A DNA stretch of 64,000 nt from assembly GCA_004298465.1 (NCBI GenBank), contig SCRT01000007.1, positions 1 through 64,000 on the forward strand, written 5' to 3'. Below the pieces are notes generated by a model. It was not told where the DNA came from. It saw only the letters and a program-made list of their open reading frames with translations, and did not search any database. Below are positions 46,490-56,916 of this stretch, piece after piece. How positions within the stretch are numbered: the stretch's first letter is position 1; every line of letters begins with the position of its first letter. Both the position numbers and the translations under genes were made by a program. The stretch comes from Nevskiaceae bacterium (GTDB lineage Bacteria > Pseudomonadota > Gammaproteobacteria > Nevskiales > Nevskiaceae).

Positions 46490-47746
46490 TCAAAGCTGCA
46501 GCAGCAGGCGGGCCGGATCTTCGAGGAGTTCCTTGATGGTGCGCAGGAACAGGACGGACTCGCGCCCGTCGATGAGGCGGTGGTCGTAGGTGAGCGCGAG
46601 GTACATCATCGGGCGGACGACGATTTCCCCGTCCACCACGACCGGGCGCGGGTTGATGCCGTGCATGCCGAGGATGGCGCCCTGCGGCGGGTTGAGGATC
46701 GGCGTGGACATGAGCGAGCCGAACACGCCGCCGTTCGTGATGGAGAATGTGCCGCCGGTGAGGTCGGCCATCGTCAGCTTGTTGGCGCGCGCCTTGACGC
46801 CGAGTGCCGCGATGCCTTTTTCGATGTCCGCGAACGACAGCGTGTCGGCATCACGCAAAACCGGCACGACCAGGCCGCGTTCCGTGGAAACGGCGATGCC
46901 GACATCGTAGTAGCCGTGGTAGATGACGTCAGTGCCGTCGATGGAAGCGTTCACCGCCGGGAATTTCTTCAGGGCTTCCACGGCCGCCCGCACGAAGAAG
47001 GACATGAAGCCGAGCTTGACGCCGTGCGTCTTCTCGAAGCTTTCCTTGTAGCGGGCCCGTAGATCGGAGACCGCCTTGAGGTCCACTTCGTTGAACGTCG
47101 TGAGCATGGCGGCCGTGGCCTGCGCTTCCACGAGGCGTTCGGCGATGCGCTGACGGATGCGTGTCATCGGTACGCGCTGTTCCTCACGCGGACCCGCAGG
47201 AACGACTATCGCTGCCGGCGCTTGTGCGGCCGGTGCGGTGGGCTTGCCTGCGGTCTGGTTGTTGGCGAAGGCCAGCACGTCTTCGCGCGTCAGCCGCCCG
47301 CCCTTGCCGGTGCCTTTCACGTCTGCTGCAGAAACCCCCATTTCCTTCAGCAGTTTGCGAATCGCCGGGCCTTGCCCGTCAGCCTCTTCGTCGGCGCCGG
47401 CCTCAGCAGCGGCGGGCGCCGGGACGGCGGCCGGCTTGGGGGTGGCTGCGGCAGGCCTGGGGGTGGCTGCAGCCACCGCAGGTGCTGCGGCCGGGGCGCT
47501 GGCCGTCGCCCCTTCCTCCACGATCCCGACCACGTCTCCGGCGCCGACCGTGGCGCCGGTGGCAAAGCGCACTTCCTTCAGAACGCCGTCTGCCGGAGCC
47601 GGGACTTCGAGCACGACCTTGTCCGTTTCGAGATCCACCAGATTTTCGTCGCGCTTCACCGCGTCGCCCGCTTTCTTGTACCAGGTGGAAACGGTTGCTT
47701 CGCTGACGGACTCCGGCAGGTTCGGGACCTTGATCTCGATACTCAT
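46490..47746 (-). CDS. sucB: 2-oxoglutarate dehydrogenase E2 (dihydrolipoamide succinyltransferase)
   Basis: The 418-residue E2 has one lipoyl domain (residues 1-75, lipoylated lysine in [11 protein letters not shown]). An Ala/Pro linker, the peripheral-subunit-binding domain ([20 protein letters not shown]) and the catalytic domain with [15 protein letters not shown] (HxxxDG) follow. AGGAG precedes the ATG. It follows sucA after 57 bp. The third component, lpd, is not adjacent; a partial dihydrolipoyl dehydrogenase lies at the right edge. Confidence 0.97.
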   Translation of the reverse strand: MSIEIKVPNLPESVSEATVSTWYKKAGDAVKRDENLVDLETDKVVLEVPAPADGVLKEVRFATGATVGAGDVVGIVEEGATASAPAAAPAVAAATPRPAAATPKPAAVPAPAAAEAGADEEADGQGPAIRKLLKEMGVSAADVKGTGKGGRLTREDVLAFANNQTAGKPTAPAAQAPAAIVVPAGPREEQRVPMTRIRQRIAERLVEAQATAAMLTTFNEVDLKAVSDLRARYKESFEKTHGVKLGFMSFFVRAAVEALKKFPAVNASIDGTDVIYHGYYDVGIAVSTERGLVVPVLRDADTLSFADIEKGIAALGVKARANKLTMADLTGGTFSITNGGVFGSLMSTPILNPPQGAILGMHGINPRPVVVDGEIVVRPMMYLALTYDHRLIDGRESVLFLRTIKELLEDPARLLLQL

Positions 47747-47803
47747 TGACTACTCCTGGAAAACTTTTATGGCTGACGATTCAGAAAAAATGAATGGAGC
47801 GGT

Positions 47804-50695
47804 TCAGGCGCCGCCGACGAGCTCCAGCCCGCCACCCAGCGCGGCCTCGACCACGGCACGCTGTTCCTGCTGGTGCAGCTTCAGGTAGCCGACCGCGGTG
47901 GTGGACGTGCCCGGCCGCGTCGCGTACAGCAGACGCCGGCCGGCAGGCATGCCGGCCAGCAGGCGGTGCTTGATCTGGTACCACGCCCCCTGGTTTTCCG
48001 GTTCTTCCTGTGCCCACACGATGTCCTTCGCTTTCGGGAAGTGCTCGATGGTGGCCCGGTATTCGGCGTGCGGGAACGGGTAGAGCTGCTCGATACGGCA
48101 GATCGCAACGTCCTTCAGCTTGCCGGCTTCACGCGCCTCGAACAGATCGTAGTAGAGCTTGCCACTGCAGAACACGAGCCGCTTCACCTTCTTCGGGTCG
48201 GCTGCCGTGTCGGGGATCACAAGTTGCAGCCCGCGTTCACTCAGGTCTTCCAGCGTCGACACCGCGAGCTTGTGGCGCAGCAGCGACTTCGGCGACATCA
48301 CGACCAGCGGCAGGCGCAGGTTGCGCTTCATCTGGCGCCGCAGCAGGTGGAAGATCTGCGCCGGCGTGGACGGCACGCAGACCTGCATGTTGTCCCCCGC
48401 GCACAGTTGCAGATAGCGCTCCAGGCGCGCGGAGGAATGCTCCGGCCCCTGCCCTTCGTAACCGTGGGGCAGCAGCAGGACCAGGCCGCAGTAGCGGCCC
48501 CACTTCACCATGCCGGAGGAAATGAACTGGTCGGTGATGACCTGTGCGCCGTTCGCGAAATCGCCAAACTGCGCTTCCCAGATCACCAGCGTGTCCGGGT
48601 CCGCCGAACTGTAACCGTACTCGAAGCCCAGCACGCCGAGCTCGGACAGCAGCGTGTCGTTGACGACGAAGTTGTTCTTTTCGCCGACGAGGTGCTTGAG
48701 CGGCGTATAGGTGCTGCCGGTCTTCGTGTCGTAAAGCGATGCGTGGCGATGGAAGAACGTGCCGCGCCGCGTGTCCTGCCCGCTCAGGCGCACGGCATGG
48801 CCTTCGTCGACGAGCGATGCGTAGGCCAGCGTTTCGGCAAAGCCCCAGTCCATCTCCACCTTGCCGCTCGCCATCTCGGCGCGCGCCTCGAGGATCTTGG
48901 CGACGCGCGGGTGGACGTTGAAGCCTTTCGGCAGATCCAGCATGCGGCGTGCCAGCGTCTGGAGTTTCTTCTTCGGCAGGCGTGTGTCGGTCGGGTCATC
49001 CCAGGCGCCGGCGATGTATTTCGACCAGTTGACGGTATGCGCGTTGCCGACCAGCCCCAGGGTCTTGCGCGCGATGTTCTCGCCGCGGTCGAGGCCGTCG
49101 CGATAGGCGGCAACGAGCGTATCGAGGCCATCAGCGGCGATGACGCCGGCCTTGGTCAGCTTCTTGCCGTACAGCTCCATCGTGGTCGGCTGGCTCTTGA
49201 TCGCGCCGTACATGAGGGGTTGCGTGACGGACGGCTCATCTGCCTCGTTGTGGCCATGCCGGCGGTAGCAGCACACGTCGATGATGACGTCGCGGTGGAA
49301 GGTATTGCGGTAGTCCACCGCGACGCGCGTGACGAAGATCACGGCTTCGGGGTCGTCGCCGTTCACATGGAAGACCGGCGCTTCCAGCATCTTTGCGATG
49401 TCGGTGCAGTAGCGGCTGGAGCGGGTGTTCTTGCCCAGCTGGGCGTGGATCGGGTCGGGCGTGGTGAAACCGATCTGGTTGTTGATGATGATGTGGACCG
49501 TCCCGCCTGTCGCATAGCCCTTGGAATACGTGAGCTGCAGCGTCTCCATGACGATGCCCTGCCCGGTCATGGCGGCATCGCCGTGGATCAGGATGGGTAC
49601 CACGCGTTCGCCGTTCTCGTCGTGGCGACGCGTCTGGCGCGCCTTGACGGAGCCTTCGACGACCGGGTTCACGGCTTCCAGATGCGAGGGGTTGAACGCC
49701 AGCACCGTGTGCAGGCGCCGGCCTTCCATTTCCACGTCGGCGGAAAAGCCCATGTGGTATTTCACGTCGCCGGTGCGTTCCGGGTCGTCGTCGTGCATGC
49801 CGTCGAATTCCGCGAACAACTGCGTCGGCGTCTTGCCAAGCACGTTGACGAGCACGTTGAGACGGCCGCGGTGCGCCATGCCGATCATGACGTCCTCGAC
49901 GCCGGAGCGGACAGCCACGCGCATCGCCTCATCCAGCAGTGGAATGAGCACTTCGCCGCCTTCCAGCGAAAAGCGCTTCTGGCCGACGTACTTGTGGCCG
50001 AGATAGCGTTCCAGCCCCTCGGCGGCGACGAGCTGCTTGAGCACTTCGCGCTGCTCGTCCGCGGTGAGCCGCGGGTCGAAGGGCCTGCCTTCCAGACGCT
50101 GCTGGAGCCAGCGCTTCTGCGTGATGTCGGTCACGTACATGTACTGCGCGCCGATGGTGTCGGTGTACACCTTCTTCAGCACGCGGATGATCTCCGCCAG
50201 CTTCAACCGCGGTGCCGCGGCCAGCGTGCCGGTGTTGAACTCGGTTTCCATGTCCTGCGCGGACAGGCCGTTCTCAGCCGGGTCGAGGTCGGCAAGCTGG
50301 GCCGGCACGACCAGGCCCAGCGGGTCCAGACGTGCAGCCTGATGCCCGCGCTGCCGGTAGTGGGCGATCAGGCGCAGCACTGCGGCCTGCTTTTCGAGCG
50401 CGACGGAATCGGCACTGACGACAGTACGATGCGGAGCCCGCGCCAGCGCCGCGAAGCGCTCCCGCACCGGCCCGAGCGGTTGCTCCGGGGCCGCGCCGGG
50501 TACGCGCAGTGACTCGAAATAGGCGCGCCACGAGGGGTCCACCGAACCGGGATCGCCCAGGTAGTCCTCGTAGAGATCTTCGACGTAAGTGGCGTTTCCG
50601 CCCTGGATGGCCGTGGACTCGATGAAACTCTCGTATTTGTCGCCCGTCACTTCGATCTCCTGCACAATCTTGTCTGTCGAGACATCCGATTTCAC
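47804..50695 (-). CDS. sucA: 2-oxoglutarate dehydrogenase E1 component
   Basis: SucA decarboxylates 2-oxoglutarate with thiamine diphosphate. The protein of about 963 residues shows [20 protein letters not shown] near the N-terminus, [54 protein letters not shown] and the C-terminal [17 protein letters not shown] at 50695 overlaps the galU stop (GTGA); an ATG at 50737 would overlap galU by 46 bp and is less likely. Length is a little above the usual 930-950 residues. Confidence 0.97.
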   Translation of the reverse strand: MKSDVSTDKIVQEIEVTGDKYESFIESTAIQGGNATYVEDLYEDYLGDPGSVDPSWRAYFESLRVPGAAPEQPLGPVRERFAALARAPHRTVVSADSVALEKQAAVLRLIAHYRQRGHQAARLDPLGLVVPAQLADLDPAENGLSAQDMETEFNTGTLAAAPRLKLAEIIRVLKKVYTDTIGAQYMYVTDITQKRWLQQRLEGRPFDPRLTADEQREVLKQLVAAEGLERYLGHKYVGQKRFSLEGGEVLIPLLDEAMRVAVRSGVEDVMIGMAHRGRLNVLVNVLGKTPTQLFAEFDGMHDDDPERTGDVKYHMGFSADVEMEGRRLHTVLAFNPSHLEAVNPVVEGSVKARQTRRHDENGERVVPILIHGDAAMTGQGIVMETLQLTYSKGYATGGTVHIIINNQIGFTTPDPIHAQLGKNTRSSRYCTDIAKMLEAPVFHVNGDDPEAVIFVTRVAVDYRNTFHRDVIIDVCCYRRHGHNEADEPSVTQPLMYGAIKSQPTTMELYGKKLTKAGVIAADGLDTLVAAYRDGLDRGENIARKTLGLVGNAHTVNWSKYIAGAWDDPTDTRLPKKKLQTLARRMLDLPKGFNVHPRVAKILEARAEMASGKVEMDWGFAETLAYASLVDEGHAVRLSGQDTRRGTFFHRHASLYDTKTGSTYTPLKHLVGEKNNFVVNDTLLSELGVLGFEYGYSSADPDTLVIWEAQFGDFANGAQVITDQFISSGMVKWGRYCGLVLLLPHGYEGQGPEHSSARLERYLQLCAGDNMQVCVPSTPAQIFHLLRRQMKRNLRLPLVVMSPKSLLRHKLAVSTLEDLSERGLQLVIPDTAADPKKVKRLVFCSGKLYYDLFEAREAGKLKDVAICRIEQLYPFPHAEYRATIEHFPKAKDIVWAQEEPENQGAWYQIKHRLLAGMPAGRRLLYATRPGTSTTAVGYLKLHQQEQRAVVEAALGGGLELVGGA

Positions 50696-51606
50696 TGATG
50701 CAGCGCAGCCTGCTGGGTCTGCGCCACATGGCTCCATTCACCGACGCGCCGGGTCAGGTAGGCGCGGAATTCGTCCGCGAATTCCTCGTGCTTGAGTGCA
50801 TATTCGACGTTCGCCTTCAAATAGCCGAGCTTGCTGCCGCAATCGTAGCGGGTTCCCTCGAACTCGTAGGCCAGCACCGTCTGTTCCTGGATCATGGCGC
50901 TGATCGCGTCCGTGAGCTGGATCTCGCCACCAGCACCCCGCTGGGTCGCCTGCAGCAGCTTGAAGATGCGCGGCGTCAGGATGTAACGGCCGACGACCGC
51001 GAGATCGGACGGCGCATCTTCCGGTTTCGGCTTTTCCACGATGCTGCGGATCTCGCCCAGGCGCGGGCCCACTGGCTCCACTTCCACGATGCCGTAGGAA
51101 CCGGTCTGCTCGTGCGGCACGCGCTGTGCGGCAATGACGCTGGTACCGAATTCCTGGTACACGCGCTGCATCTGTGCGAGGCATGGACGCAGGCGGCCGT
51201 CGATGAGGTCATCCGCCAGGATGACGGAAAAATCCTCGTCCCCGACCGCGGGCTGCGCACACAGGACGGCGTGGCCAAGGCCCAGCGCTTCGGACTGGCG
51301 AATGAAGATGCAGTTCACACCGCGCGGCAGGACGTCCTGCACAAGTTCCAGCAGCTTGGTCTTGCCCTTCGCTTCCAGCTCGGCCTCCAGCTCATAGGCC
51401 TTGTCGAAGTGATCCATGATGGAATTCTTCGAACGACCGGTGATGAAGATCAGTTCGTCGGCGCCGGCGCTGATCGCCTCCTGGACCGCGTACTGGATCA
51501 ACGGCTTGTCCACGACCGGCAGCATTTCCTTGGGGCTGGCCTTCGTGGCCGGCAAAAAACGCGTGCCAAGACCGGCAACCGGAAATACCGCTTTGCGAAT
51601 GCGCAT
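50692..51606 (-). CDS. galU: UTP-glucose-1-phosphate uridylyltransferase
   Basis: GalU makes UDP-glucose for polysaccharide, LPS and glycan synthesis. The 304-residue protein begins [20 protein letters not shown] and continues [34 protein letters not shown]-like [14 protein letters not shown] and [13 protein letters not shown] 51606 follows GGAG at a good distance. Its stop overlaps the sucA GTG, an unexpected coupling of sugar-nucleotide and citric-acid-cycle genes. Confidence 0.96.
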   Translation of the reverse strand: MRIRKAVFPVAGLGTRFLPATKASPKEMLPVVDKPLIQYAVQEAISAGADELIFITGRSKNSIMDHFDKAYELEAELEAKGKTKLLELVQDVLPRGVNCIFIRQSEALGLGHAVLCAQPAVGDEDFSVILADDLIDGRLRPCLAQMQRVYQEFGTSVIAAQRVPHEQTGSYGIVEVEPVGPRLGEIRSIVEKPKPEDAPSDLAVVGRYILTPRIFKLLQATQRGAGGEIQLTDAISAMIQEQTVLAYEFEGTRYDCGSKLGYLKANVEYALKHEEFADEFRAYLTRRVGEWSHVAQTQQAALHQ

Positions 51607-51924
51607 GGTGTCTCCATTCATGACGGCGACGGGTGCACCCACACCGCCTGCCGGTCCGGGCTTGAAGCCCAACCGCACACAGGCCGGCAAGGTGTTTCGC
51701 ACGTCTGTCCAAGGGTGCGTAATCATACCGCGTTGCACCGGACGGGCGGTTGAACAAAGACGAAAATCGAGTAGGGATATTCGAGATCTCGGAATTGGCG
51801 ATTCGCGGAAGAAAACGGGCTTTGATCGCCAACCCTGAATCCCGAATCGCTGCCCGGCAAATCGTCCCCTTGCCGGCAACGAAACGAGGGGCAACTCCCG
51901 TTGCTGCAGCGCCCCCCTGGCCCG
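51607..51924. other. Gap between galU and ccmI
   Basis: No gene was seen in this 318-bp stretch. It must hold the galU promoter on the minus strand; TATGAT (complement of 51722-51727) is a good -10 match, but no clear -35 box stands 16-18 bp before it. Several short A/T-rich segments (51760-51830) lie between it and the ccm operon end. Confidence 0.45.
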
Positions 51925-53184
51925 TCACGGTACCCGGTGGTTCAGCGTGACGGTGAGCGGCGCACCGGTGTCCTGCGCTGCCACCTGAAGGGTGCCTTCG
52001 ATATCGCCGCTGGCCGCCTTCGCATCGCCGTTCCGCGACAGGCGGGCGACGATCTCGAAGCGGTCATGCCCTTCCAGTCGCGCACCAGGCATCGGGCGCT
52101 TGGTGTCGTCCAGCCGCAGCTTGACGGGGAAGTGGGGTGCGGCAATCCGGTCGGCCGCCAACGGCATCGGCGGCCCGCCGACGGCGCGCACGAAGACGAA
52201 CAATATGGCGCCCTGCGGCACGTCGTTGGCCAGCTCCGGAGCCAGCCGCACTTCGACGTCGAGCACGACCGGCGTGGCTGTGTCGGCCGTGCTGTCCGGC
52301 GAAGGTTTCGTCGACGGGTTGGAGGTGGATGCCGCCGCACCGCCATCCAGCGCCGCGATCTGATGCTCGATGGCGGTGCGCACGTTGTCCGGCACACCAG
52401 GCCGGCCGGCAAGCGCCCCCCAGTATTGCCGGGCATGGGAAGTATCGCCGCGCTGTGCGGCGGCAACCCCGGCATACCACAGCGCCTGGACATCGTCGGG
52501 GGCGATCTTCAGCGCGGCGTCGAACAGCCGCGTCGGCTCGCCGCGCAGGTTGCGCTGCTGCACCATGCCCTGTGCCAGACCCTGCGCCACCAGCCATTCG
52601 GGATTGCTGCTGCCGTTGATTGAATTCGCGCGCGCGTAGGCTTGCGCCGCCGCGGAGTAGTTCTTCAGCACCAGCTCACTGCGTCCGAGCAGAGCCCAGC
52701 GCTGTTCATCGTCTGAATGGCTCTTCAGGTCGTCCCGCAGACGCTGGACCATGGCCTGGATTTGCTCGGAGCGGGCGGCCTGCAATACTTCTGGCGACAT
52801 GGCCGGCTTGCCGGTGGCAATCTCCTGCGCCACGCGCCAGCTGCCGTCCTGCGCGTACCAGGCCACTCCGACCACGACCGGCACGAGGGCCAGCACGATG
52901 CCCAGCGCGCGCGGGCTGCGATGCGAAACGGTGACTGCCGACACCTGGTCGGGCTCGTCCGCCAGCAGCCGGATGCCGGCATCGTGCCGCAACTTCTCCG
53001 CCGCTTCCGCATCCGTCTTCCCCGCCACGACATCCGCATCCACTTCCGCAATGCGCGTGCGATAGGCCGCGACATTCGCCGCCCGGCGTACTTGTTCCTC
53101 GGGAAGCCGGCGCCGCAGCCACGGCCAGGCGACGATGGCCGCGATCACGATGGCGAGCGGCAGCATCAACCACAGAAGCGTCAT
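51925..53184 (-). CDS. ccmI: Cytochrome c maturation protein CcmI
   Basis: CcmI holds apocytochrome c and delivers it to the CcmF/CcmH haem ligation complex. The 419-residue protein has two membrane helices (residues 5-22, LLWLMLPLAIVIAAIVAW, and about 92-110, ALGIVLALVPVVVGVAWYA). A periplasmic TPR domain follows (LLGRSELVLKNYSAAAQAYARA, ALKIAPDDVQALWYAGVAAAQRGD), then a C-terminal beta-rich part. The start MTLLWL at 53184 overlaps the ccmH stop; an upstream frame to 53325 lies in ccmH. Confidence 0.92.
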   Translation of the reverse strand: MTLLWLMLPLAIVIAAIVAWPWLRRRLPEEQVRRAANVAAYRTRIAEVDADVVAGKTDAEAAEKLRHDAGIRLLADEPDQVSAVTVSHRSPRALGIVLALVPVVVGVAWYAQDGSWRVAQEIATGKPAMSPEVLQAARSEQIQAMVQRLRDDLKSHSDDEQRWALLGRSELVLKNYSAAAQAYARANSINGSSNPEWLVAQGLAQGMVQQRNLRGEPTRLFDAALKIAPDDVQALWYAGVAAAQRGDTSHARQYWGALAGRPGVPDNVRTAIEHQIAALDGGAAASTSNPSTKPSPDSTADTATPVVLDVEVRLAPELANDVPQGAILFVFVRAVGGPPMPLAADRIAAPHFPVKLRLDDTKRPMPGARLEGHDRFEIVARLSRNGDAKAASGDIEGTLQVAAQDTGAPLTVTLNHRVP

Positions 53185-53648
53185 TTCGTTTCGTCCAGCA
53201 GGCGTTTCAGGGCGGCTTCGTCCAGCGCCGGGGACGACGCCTCCAGCCGTGAGCGGCGGGCAACCCGCCAGGCGACGAACATCGCCAGCAGCACGAGCCC
53301 GAACGGGCCCAGCCACAACAGCCATGTCAACGGCTGGAACGGCGGCTTGTAGAGCACGTACTGGCCGTAGCGATCCACGAGGTATTGGCGAACCTGTGCG
53401 TCGCTGTCGCCGGCGGCGATCAGTTCACGCACCTTGTAGCGCATGTCCTGCGCCAGCGCCGCCTGCGAGGATTCCAGCGACTCATTCTGGCACTGCATGC
53501 AGCGCAGGCCAGGCAGCAGCGCCATGTAGCGTGCCTCCTGCTCCGCACCGAGCGGAATGTACGGCCGTACGGACTGGACCTGGGCGTATCCGGCGGGTAT
53601 CAGCGCGAGGCCGAACGCCAACACCAACATGTACAGCATCGCCTTCAT
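53181..53648 (-). CDS. ccmH: Cytochrome c maturation protein CcmH (thiol oxidoreductase)
   Basis: CcmH keeps the apocytochrome CxxCH cysteines reduced for haem attachment. The 155-residue protein has a signal segment (MLYMLVLAFGLALIPAGYA), the family motif LLPGLRCMQCQNESL (LRCxxC), RELIAAGDSDAQVRQYLVDRYG, and a C-terminal membrane helix (WLLWLGPFGLVLLAMFVAW). It overlaps ccmG and ccmI by 4 bp each. Confidence 0.95.
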   Translation of the reverse strand: MKAMLYMLVLAFGLALIPAGYAQVQSVRPYIPLGAEQEARYMALLPGLRCMQCQNESLESSQAALAQDMRYKVRELIAAGDSDAQVRQYLVDRYGQYVLYKPPFQPLTWLLWLGPFGLVLLAMFVAWRVARRSRLEASSPALDEAALKRLLDETK

Positions 53649-54205
53649 CGCGCGGCTTCCAGCAGCGGCTGGAAGTGCTTGCGCCATGCGGCTGGCGTCA
53701 TCGGGCCCACCTGCTTGTAGCGCACGATGCCGTGGGCGTCGACGAGGTAGGTTTCAGGAATGCCGTACACGCCCCAGTTCAGCCCCATCGCGCCTTCCGG
53801 ATCTTCAAGAATCAAGTGATAGGGGTCGCCGTGCTCTCCCAGCAGACGCCGCGCCGCCTGCGGGGTGTCCTTGTAGTCGATACCGATGATCGACACCTGG
53901 TCACCGTGGGCCAGCTGCATGAGGAACGGGTGTTCGTCACGACACGCCACGCACCAGCTCGCGAAGAAGTTGATGACCGCCGGTCGGCCCTTCAGGTCGG
54001 CCTGCGTGAAGCGCGCGGGGGGTTCCGCCGGTGGCGTCGCCAGCACCGCAAGGTCGAAGGCCGGCACGGTCTTGCCGATCAGCGGCGAAGGCACGTAGGT
54101 CGGGTCGTCTTCCGGTTGTGTGCTCCAGCCGCGGTTGAGGGTATAGGCCAGCAAGGCCACGATGCCGACCAGCACGATCATCGGAATGAAGTAGCGGTAA
54201 CGCAC
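53645..54205 (-). CDS. ccmG: Periplasmic thioredoxin-like CcmG/DsbE
   Basis: CcmG is a membrane-anchored thiol-disulfide reductase of the cytochrome c maturation pathway. The protein of about 186 residues has an N-terminal anchor (YFIPMIVLVGIVALLAYTL), the thioredoxin fold with active site FFASWCVACRDEHPFL (CVAC) and the cis-Pro region YGIPETYLVD. GTG 54205 is preferred because a ribosome site (GGAAG) precedes it and it lies just after the ccmF stop; a longer frame to 54277 overlaps ccmF. Confidence 0.93.
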   Translation of the reverse strand: MRYRYFIPMIVLVGIVALLAYTLNRGWSTQPEDDPTYVPSPLIGKTVPAFDLAVLATPPAEPPARFTQADLKGRPAVINFFASWCVACRDEHPFLMQLAHGDQVSIIGIDYKDTPQAARRLLGEHGDPYHLILEDPEGAMGLNWGVYGIPETYLVDAHGIVRYKQVGPMTPAAWRKHFQPLLEAAR

Positions 54206-54224
54206 GTCTCGTCTTCCGTTCGCT

Positions 54225-56204
54225 TCAGGCCGTTTCGGCCGCGGCATCCGCCGCGACGCGCACGCGCCGGGCGGCACGGGCCAGACGATAACGCGGATCG
54301 GTGGCCGCCAGCCCGCCGCCGATGAACATCAGAAGCCCGCCGTACCAGATAAAGCGCACCAGCGGTTCCACGTACATGCGCAAGCCCCAGGTACCGTTGC
54401 CAAAGTCGTTGCCGAGCGAGACATACAGGTCGCGCAGCGCGCCCTTGGCGACGCCGGCATCGGTCTGTTCCTGCCCACCGGGGCGGAACGTGCGTTTCTG
54501 CGGATGTAGCGTGGCAATGCGCTCGCCGTCCTTGACCACGTACACCGTGGCGATGAGCGCCGTGTAGTTCGGCCCTTCCGCAGCATGGACTTCGCCGAGC
54601 GAAAAATCGTAGCCGGACAGATGTTCCACCGCCCCTGGCGCCATGCGTGCATCGCGCTCGATGCTGAACGCGGAATTGAAGCTGATGCCGATCAGGCACA
54701 CCGCCATGCCGATGTGGGCCAGCGTCATGCCCCAGGTTGCGCGTGAAATACTCTTCAGGCCCGCCACCGCGGAATTCCGCGACCGTACCCAGCGCCACAG
54801 CTCCGCCACAGCCGTGGTGATGATCCACACCGCCAGCAGCCCGCCAGCCGCGGCGGTCACCGCTGTCTTGCCCACCAACGCAAACGGCAGCACCGCAGCA
54901 GCGACGAGCGCCAGCAGCAACGGAATGCGCAGCCGCTGCACAATGGTGCGCAACTGGGCACGTTTCCACGCCACCACACCGGCAAAGCCGAGCAGCACGA
55001 AGAGCGGGCCGAACAGCGGGAAGAACACGGTGTTGAAGTACGGCGGCCCGACGGAAATCTTCGACGTGGATACGGCGTTCACGATCAACGGGTACAGCTC
55101 GCCAAGCAGCACGGCGCCACACGCGGCCGCCAGGAACACATTGTTGAACAGCAGGAAGCCCTCCCGCGACCACAGCCGCAGCTCGCCGTCTGCCTTGAAG
55201 CGGGGCGCACGCCACGCGTAGAGCGCCAGCGAAACGCCGACGACGGCGCCGATGAAGCCGAGGACGAACAGGCCGCGCGACGGGTCGGAAGCAAAGGCGT
55301 GCACCGACACCAGCACGCCGGAACGCACAAGGAAAGTGCCGAACAGGCACAGCGAGAATGCCAGGATCGACAGCAGCACGGTCCAGCTCTTCAGCAGCCC
55401 GCGCTTTTCCGTGACCGCCAGCGAATGGATCAGCGCCGTGCCTGCCAGCCATGGCATGAAGCTGGCGTTTTCCACCGGATCCCAGAACCACCAGCCTCCC
55501 CAGCCGAGCACGTGGTAGGACCACCACGAGCCGATGGTGATGCCAAGTGTGAGGAATACCCATGCCGCCGTCGTCCACGGCCGGGCCCAGCGCGCCCAGG
55601 CCGCATCCAGCCGTCCGGTAATGAGCGCGGCGATGGCGAACGCGAAAGCCACGGAAAAGCCGACATAGCCCATGTATAGCATCGGCGGATGGCTGGCCAT
55701 GCCGGGGTCCTGCAGGATCGGGTTCAGGCCGCTGCCGTCCGCCGGCACCGGGAACAGCCGGGTGAACGGGTCGGACGTCAGCAACACAAAAGCGAGGAAG
55801 CCGATGGACACGAAACCCAGCACCGACAGTACCAGTGCGCGCATGTCCGACGGCAGCCGACGGTTGAAGACCGATACCGCAAATGTCCAGCCCGCCAGCA
55901 CCAGCACCCACAGCAGCATGGAGCCTTCGTGCGCGCCCCACACCGCCGTGAGGCGGTAGATAAACGGCATTTCGGAATAATTGTTCTGCGCGACGTAGGC
56001 GACAGAAAAGTCCTTTGAGATGAACGCCCATGTCAGGCACAGGTACGACACGACGATGGCCACGAACTGGGCGCGCGCCGCGGAGGTCGCGGTGGCCATC
56101 AGGCGCGCGTCGTGGCGGAACCAGCCAATGAGCGGAGCGACTGCCTGCACCAGGGCTACACCGAGCGCCAGCATCAGCGCGAAGTGTCCGAGTTCCACGA
56201 TCAT
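54225..56204 (-). CDS. ccmF: Haem lyase CcmF
   Basis: CcmF receives haem from CcmE and attaches it to apocytochrome c. The 659-residue protein has about 14 membrane helices and the haem-handling WWD domain YHVLGWGGWWFWDPVENASFMPW (about residues 230-252, with WGxWWFWDPVEN visible). Conserved histidines lie around it, for example in GMASHPPMLYMGY. Length is normal. Confidence 0.97.
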   Translation of the reverse strand: MIVELGHFALMLALGVALVQAVAPLIGWFRHDARLMATATSAARAQFVAIVVSYLCLTWAFISKDFSVAYVAQNNYSEMPFIYRLTAVWGAHEGSMLLWVLVLAGWTFAVSVFNRRLPSDMRALVLSVLGFVSIGFLAFVLLTSDPFTRLFPVPADGSGLNPILQDPGMASHPPMLYMGYVGFSVAFAFAIAALITGRLDAAWARWARPWTTAAWVFLTLGITIGSWWSYHVLGWGGWWFWDPVENASFMPWLAGTALIHSLAVTEKRGLLKSWTVLLSILAFSLCLFGTFLVRSGVLVSVHAFASDPSRGLFVLGFIGAVVGVSLALYAWRAPRFKADGELRLWSREGFLLFNNVFLAAACGAVLLGELYPLIVNAVSTSKISVGPPYFNTVFFPLFGPLFVLLGFAGVVAWKRAQLRTIVQRLRIPLLLALVAAAVLPFALVGKTAVTAAAGGLLAVWIITTAVAELWRWVRSRNSAVAGLKSISRATWGMTLAHIGMAVCLIGISFNSAFSIERDARMAPGAVEHLSGYDFSLGEVHAAEGPNYTALIATVYVVKDGERIATLHPQKRTFRPGGQEQTDAGVAKGALRDLYVSLGNDFGNGTWGLRMYVEPLVRFIWYGGLLMFIGGGLAATDPRYRLARAARRVRVAADAAAETA

Positions 56205-56713
56205 CCGTGCTTCTCCGCTCTCACCAGCGGTGCGACAGAGGCGCTGGTGGGTTGCATCGACTTGAATTCACCGCAGTTCCTGCGGCCTTCGGCATCCGCC
56301 TGCTTGACGCGGGCAGCGACGTTCTCGGGCATGTAGCTGGAGTCGTGCTTGGCGAGAATGCGGCTGGCCACGAAACTACCGTCGCCGTTCAGCCGGCCGG
56401 TGGCAACGACGCCCTGCCCGTCGCGAAACAGGTCCGGCAGCACGCCGGTGTAGCGCACGGGAATGGTACGCGTGCAGTCCGTGACGATGAAGGAGATCTC
56501 CATGCCCGCACCGTGGACGATGCTGCCCTTTTGTACCAACCCGCCCAGGTCCATCACCGCGTGCGAGGTGATGTGCTGCTCGTAGAGGTCGGTGGGTGTG
56601 TAGAAATACGTGATGTTCTTGTTGAAGGCAGTCAGCGCGAGCGCCGCAGCGGCACCCACGCCTAGCACCAGCACGGACACGGCAGCCAGGCGCCGGCGGC
56701 GGCGCGTCATCAT
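56201..56713 (-). CDS. ccmE: Haem chaperone CcmE
   Basis: CcmE carries haem covalently from CcmC to CcmF. The 170-residue protein has an N-terminal anchor (residues 9-28), an OB-fold with FFxx-type YFYTPTDLYEQHI, and the haem-binding AKHDSSYMPENV, with His for covalent haem and Tyr as axial ligand. The C-terminal tail is longer and variable. It overlaps ccmD and ccmF by 4 bp. Confidence 0.96.
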   Translation of the reverse strand: MMTRRRRRLAAVSVLVLGVGAAAALALTAFNKNITYFYTPTDLYEQHITSHAVMDLGGLVQKGSIVHGAGMEISFIVTDCTRTIPVRYTGVLPDLFRDGQGVVATGRLNGDGSFVASRILAKHDSSYMPENVAARVKQADAEGRRNCGEFKSMQPTSASVAPLVRAEKHG

Positions 56714-56916
56714 GAGCGTGCCCTCCGCAAGCCATCGGCACCGCTGCGGCTTGCCGTGTCATCGGTGTCATCCTGCGTGCTCAACTCGCGCAGCACGGCG
56801 GTGTGCCGCAGGCGCGGAGCCAGCACGTTCCACACCAGGACCAGCACGGCAAGCCCGAAGGAGCTCCACACGTAGAAGGCGAAACCGCCCATTTGCCAGA
56901 AACTCGTATGCGTCAT
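56710..56916 (-). CDS. ccmD: Cytochrome c maturation protein CcmD
   Basis: CcmD is a small helper that links CcmC, CcmE and CcmAB. The 68-residue protein has one membrane helix (about residues 10-32, GGFAFYVWSSFGLAVLVLVWN) preceded by WQMGGFAFYVW, typical of the family. The short charged tail is variable. It overlaps both neighbours by 4 bp. Confidence 0.9.
   Translation of the reverse strand: MTHTSFWQMGGFAFYVWSSFGLAVLVLVWNVLAPRLRHTAVLRELSTQDDTDDTASRSGADGLRRARS

Noticed and set aside
47873-50512. 879-codon open frame on the plus strand
   Set aside because: It lies wholly antisense to sucA and is a typical GC-rich shadow frame rich in Arg, His and Gln, with no family motifs.
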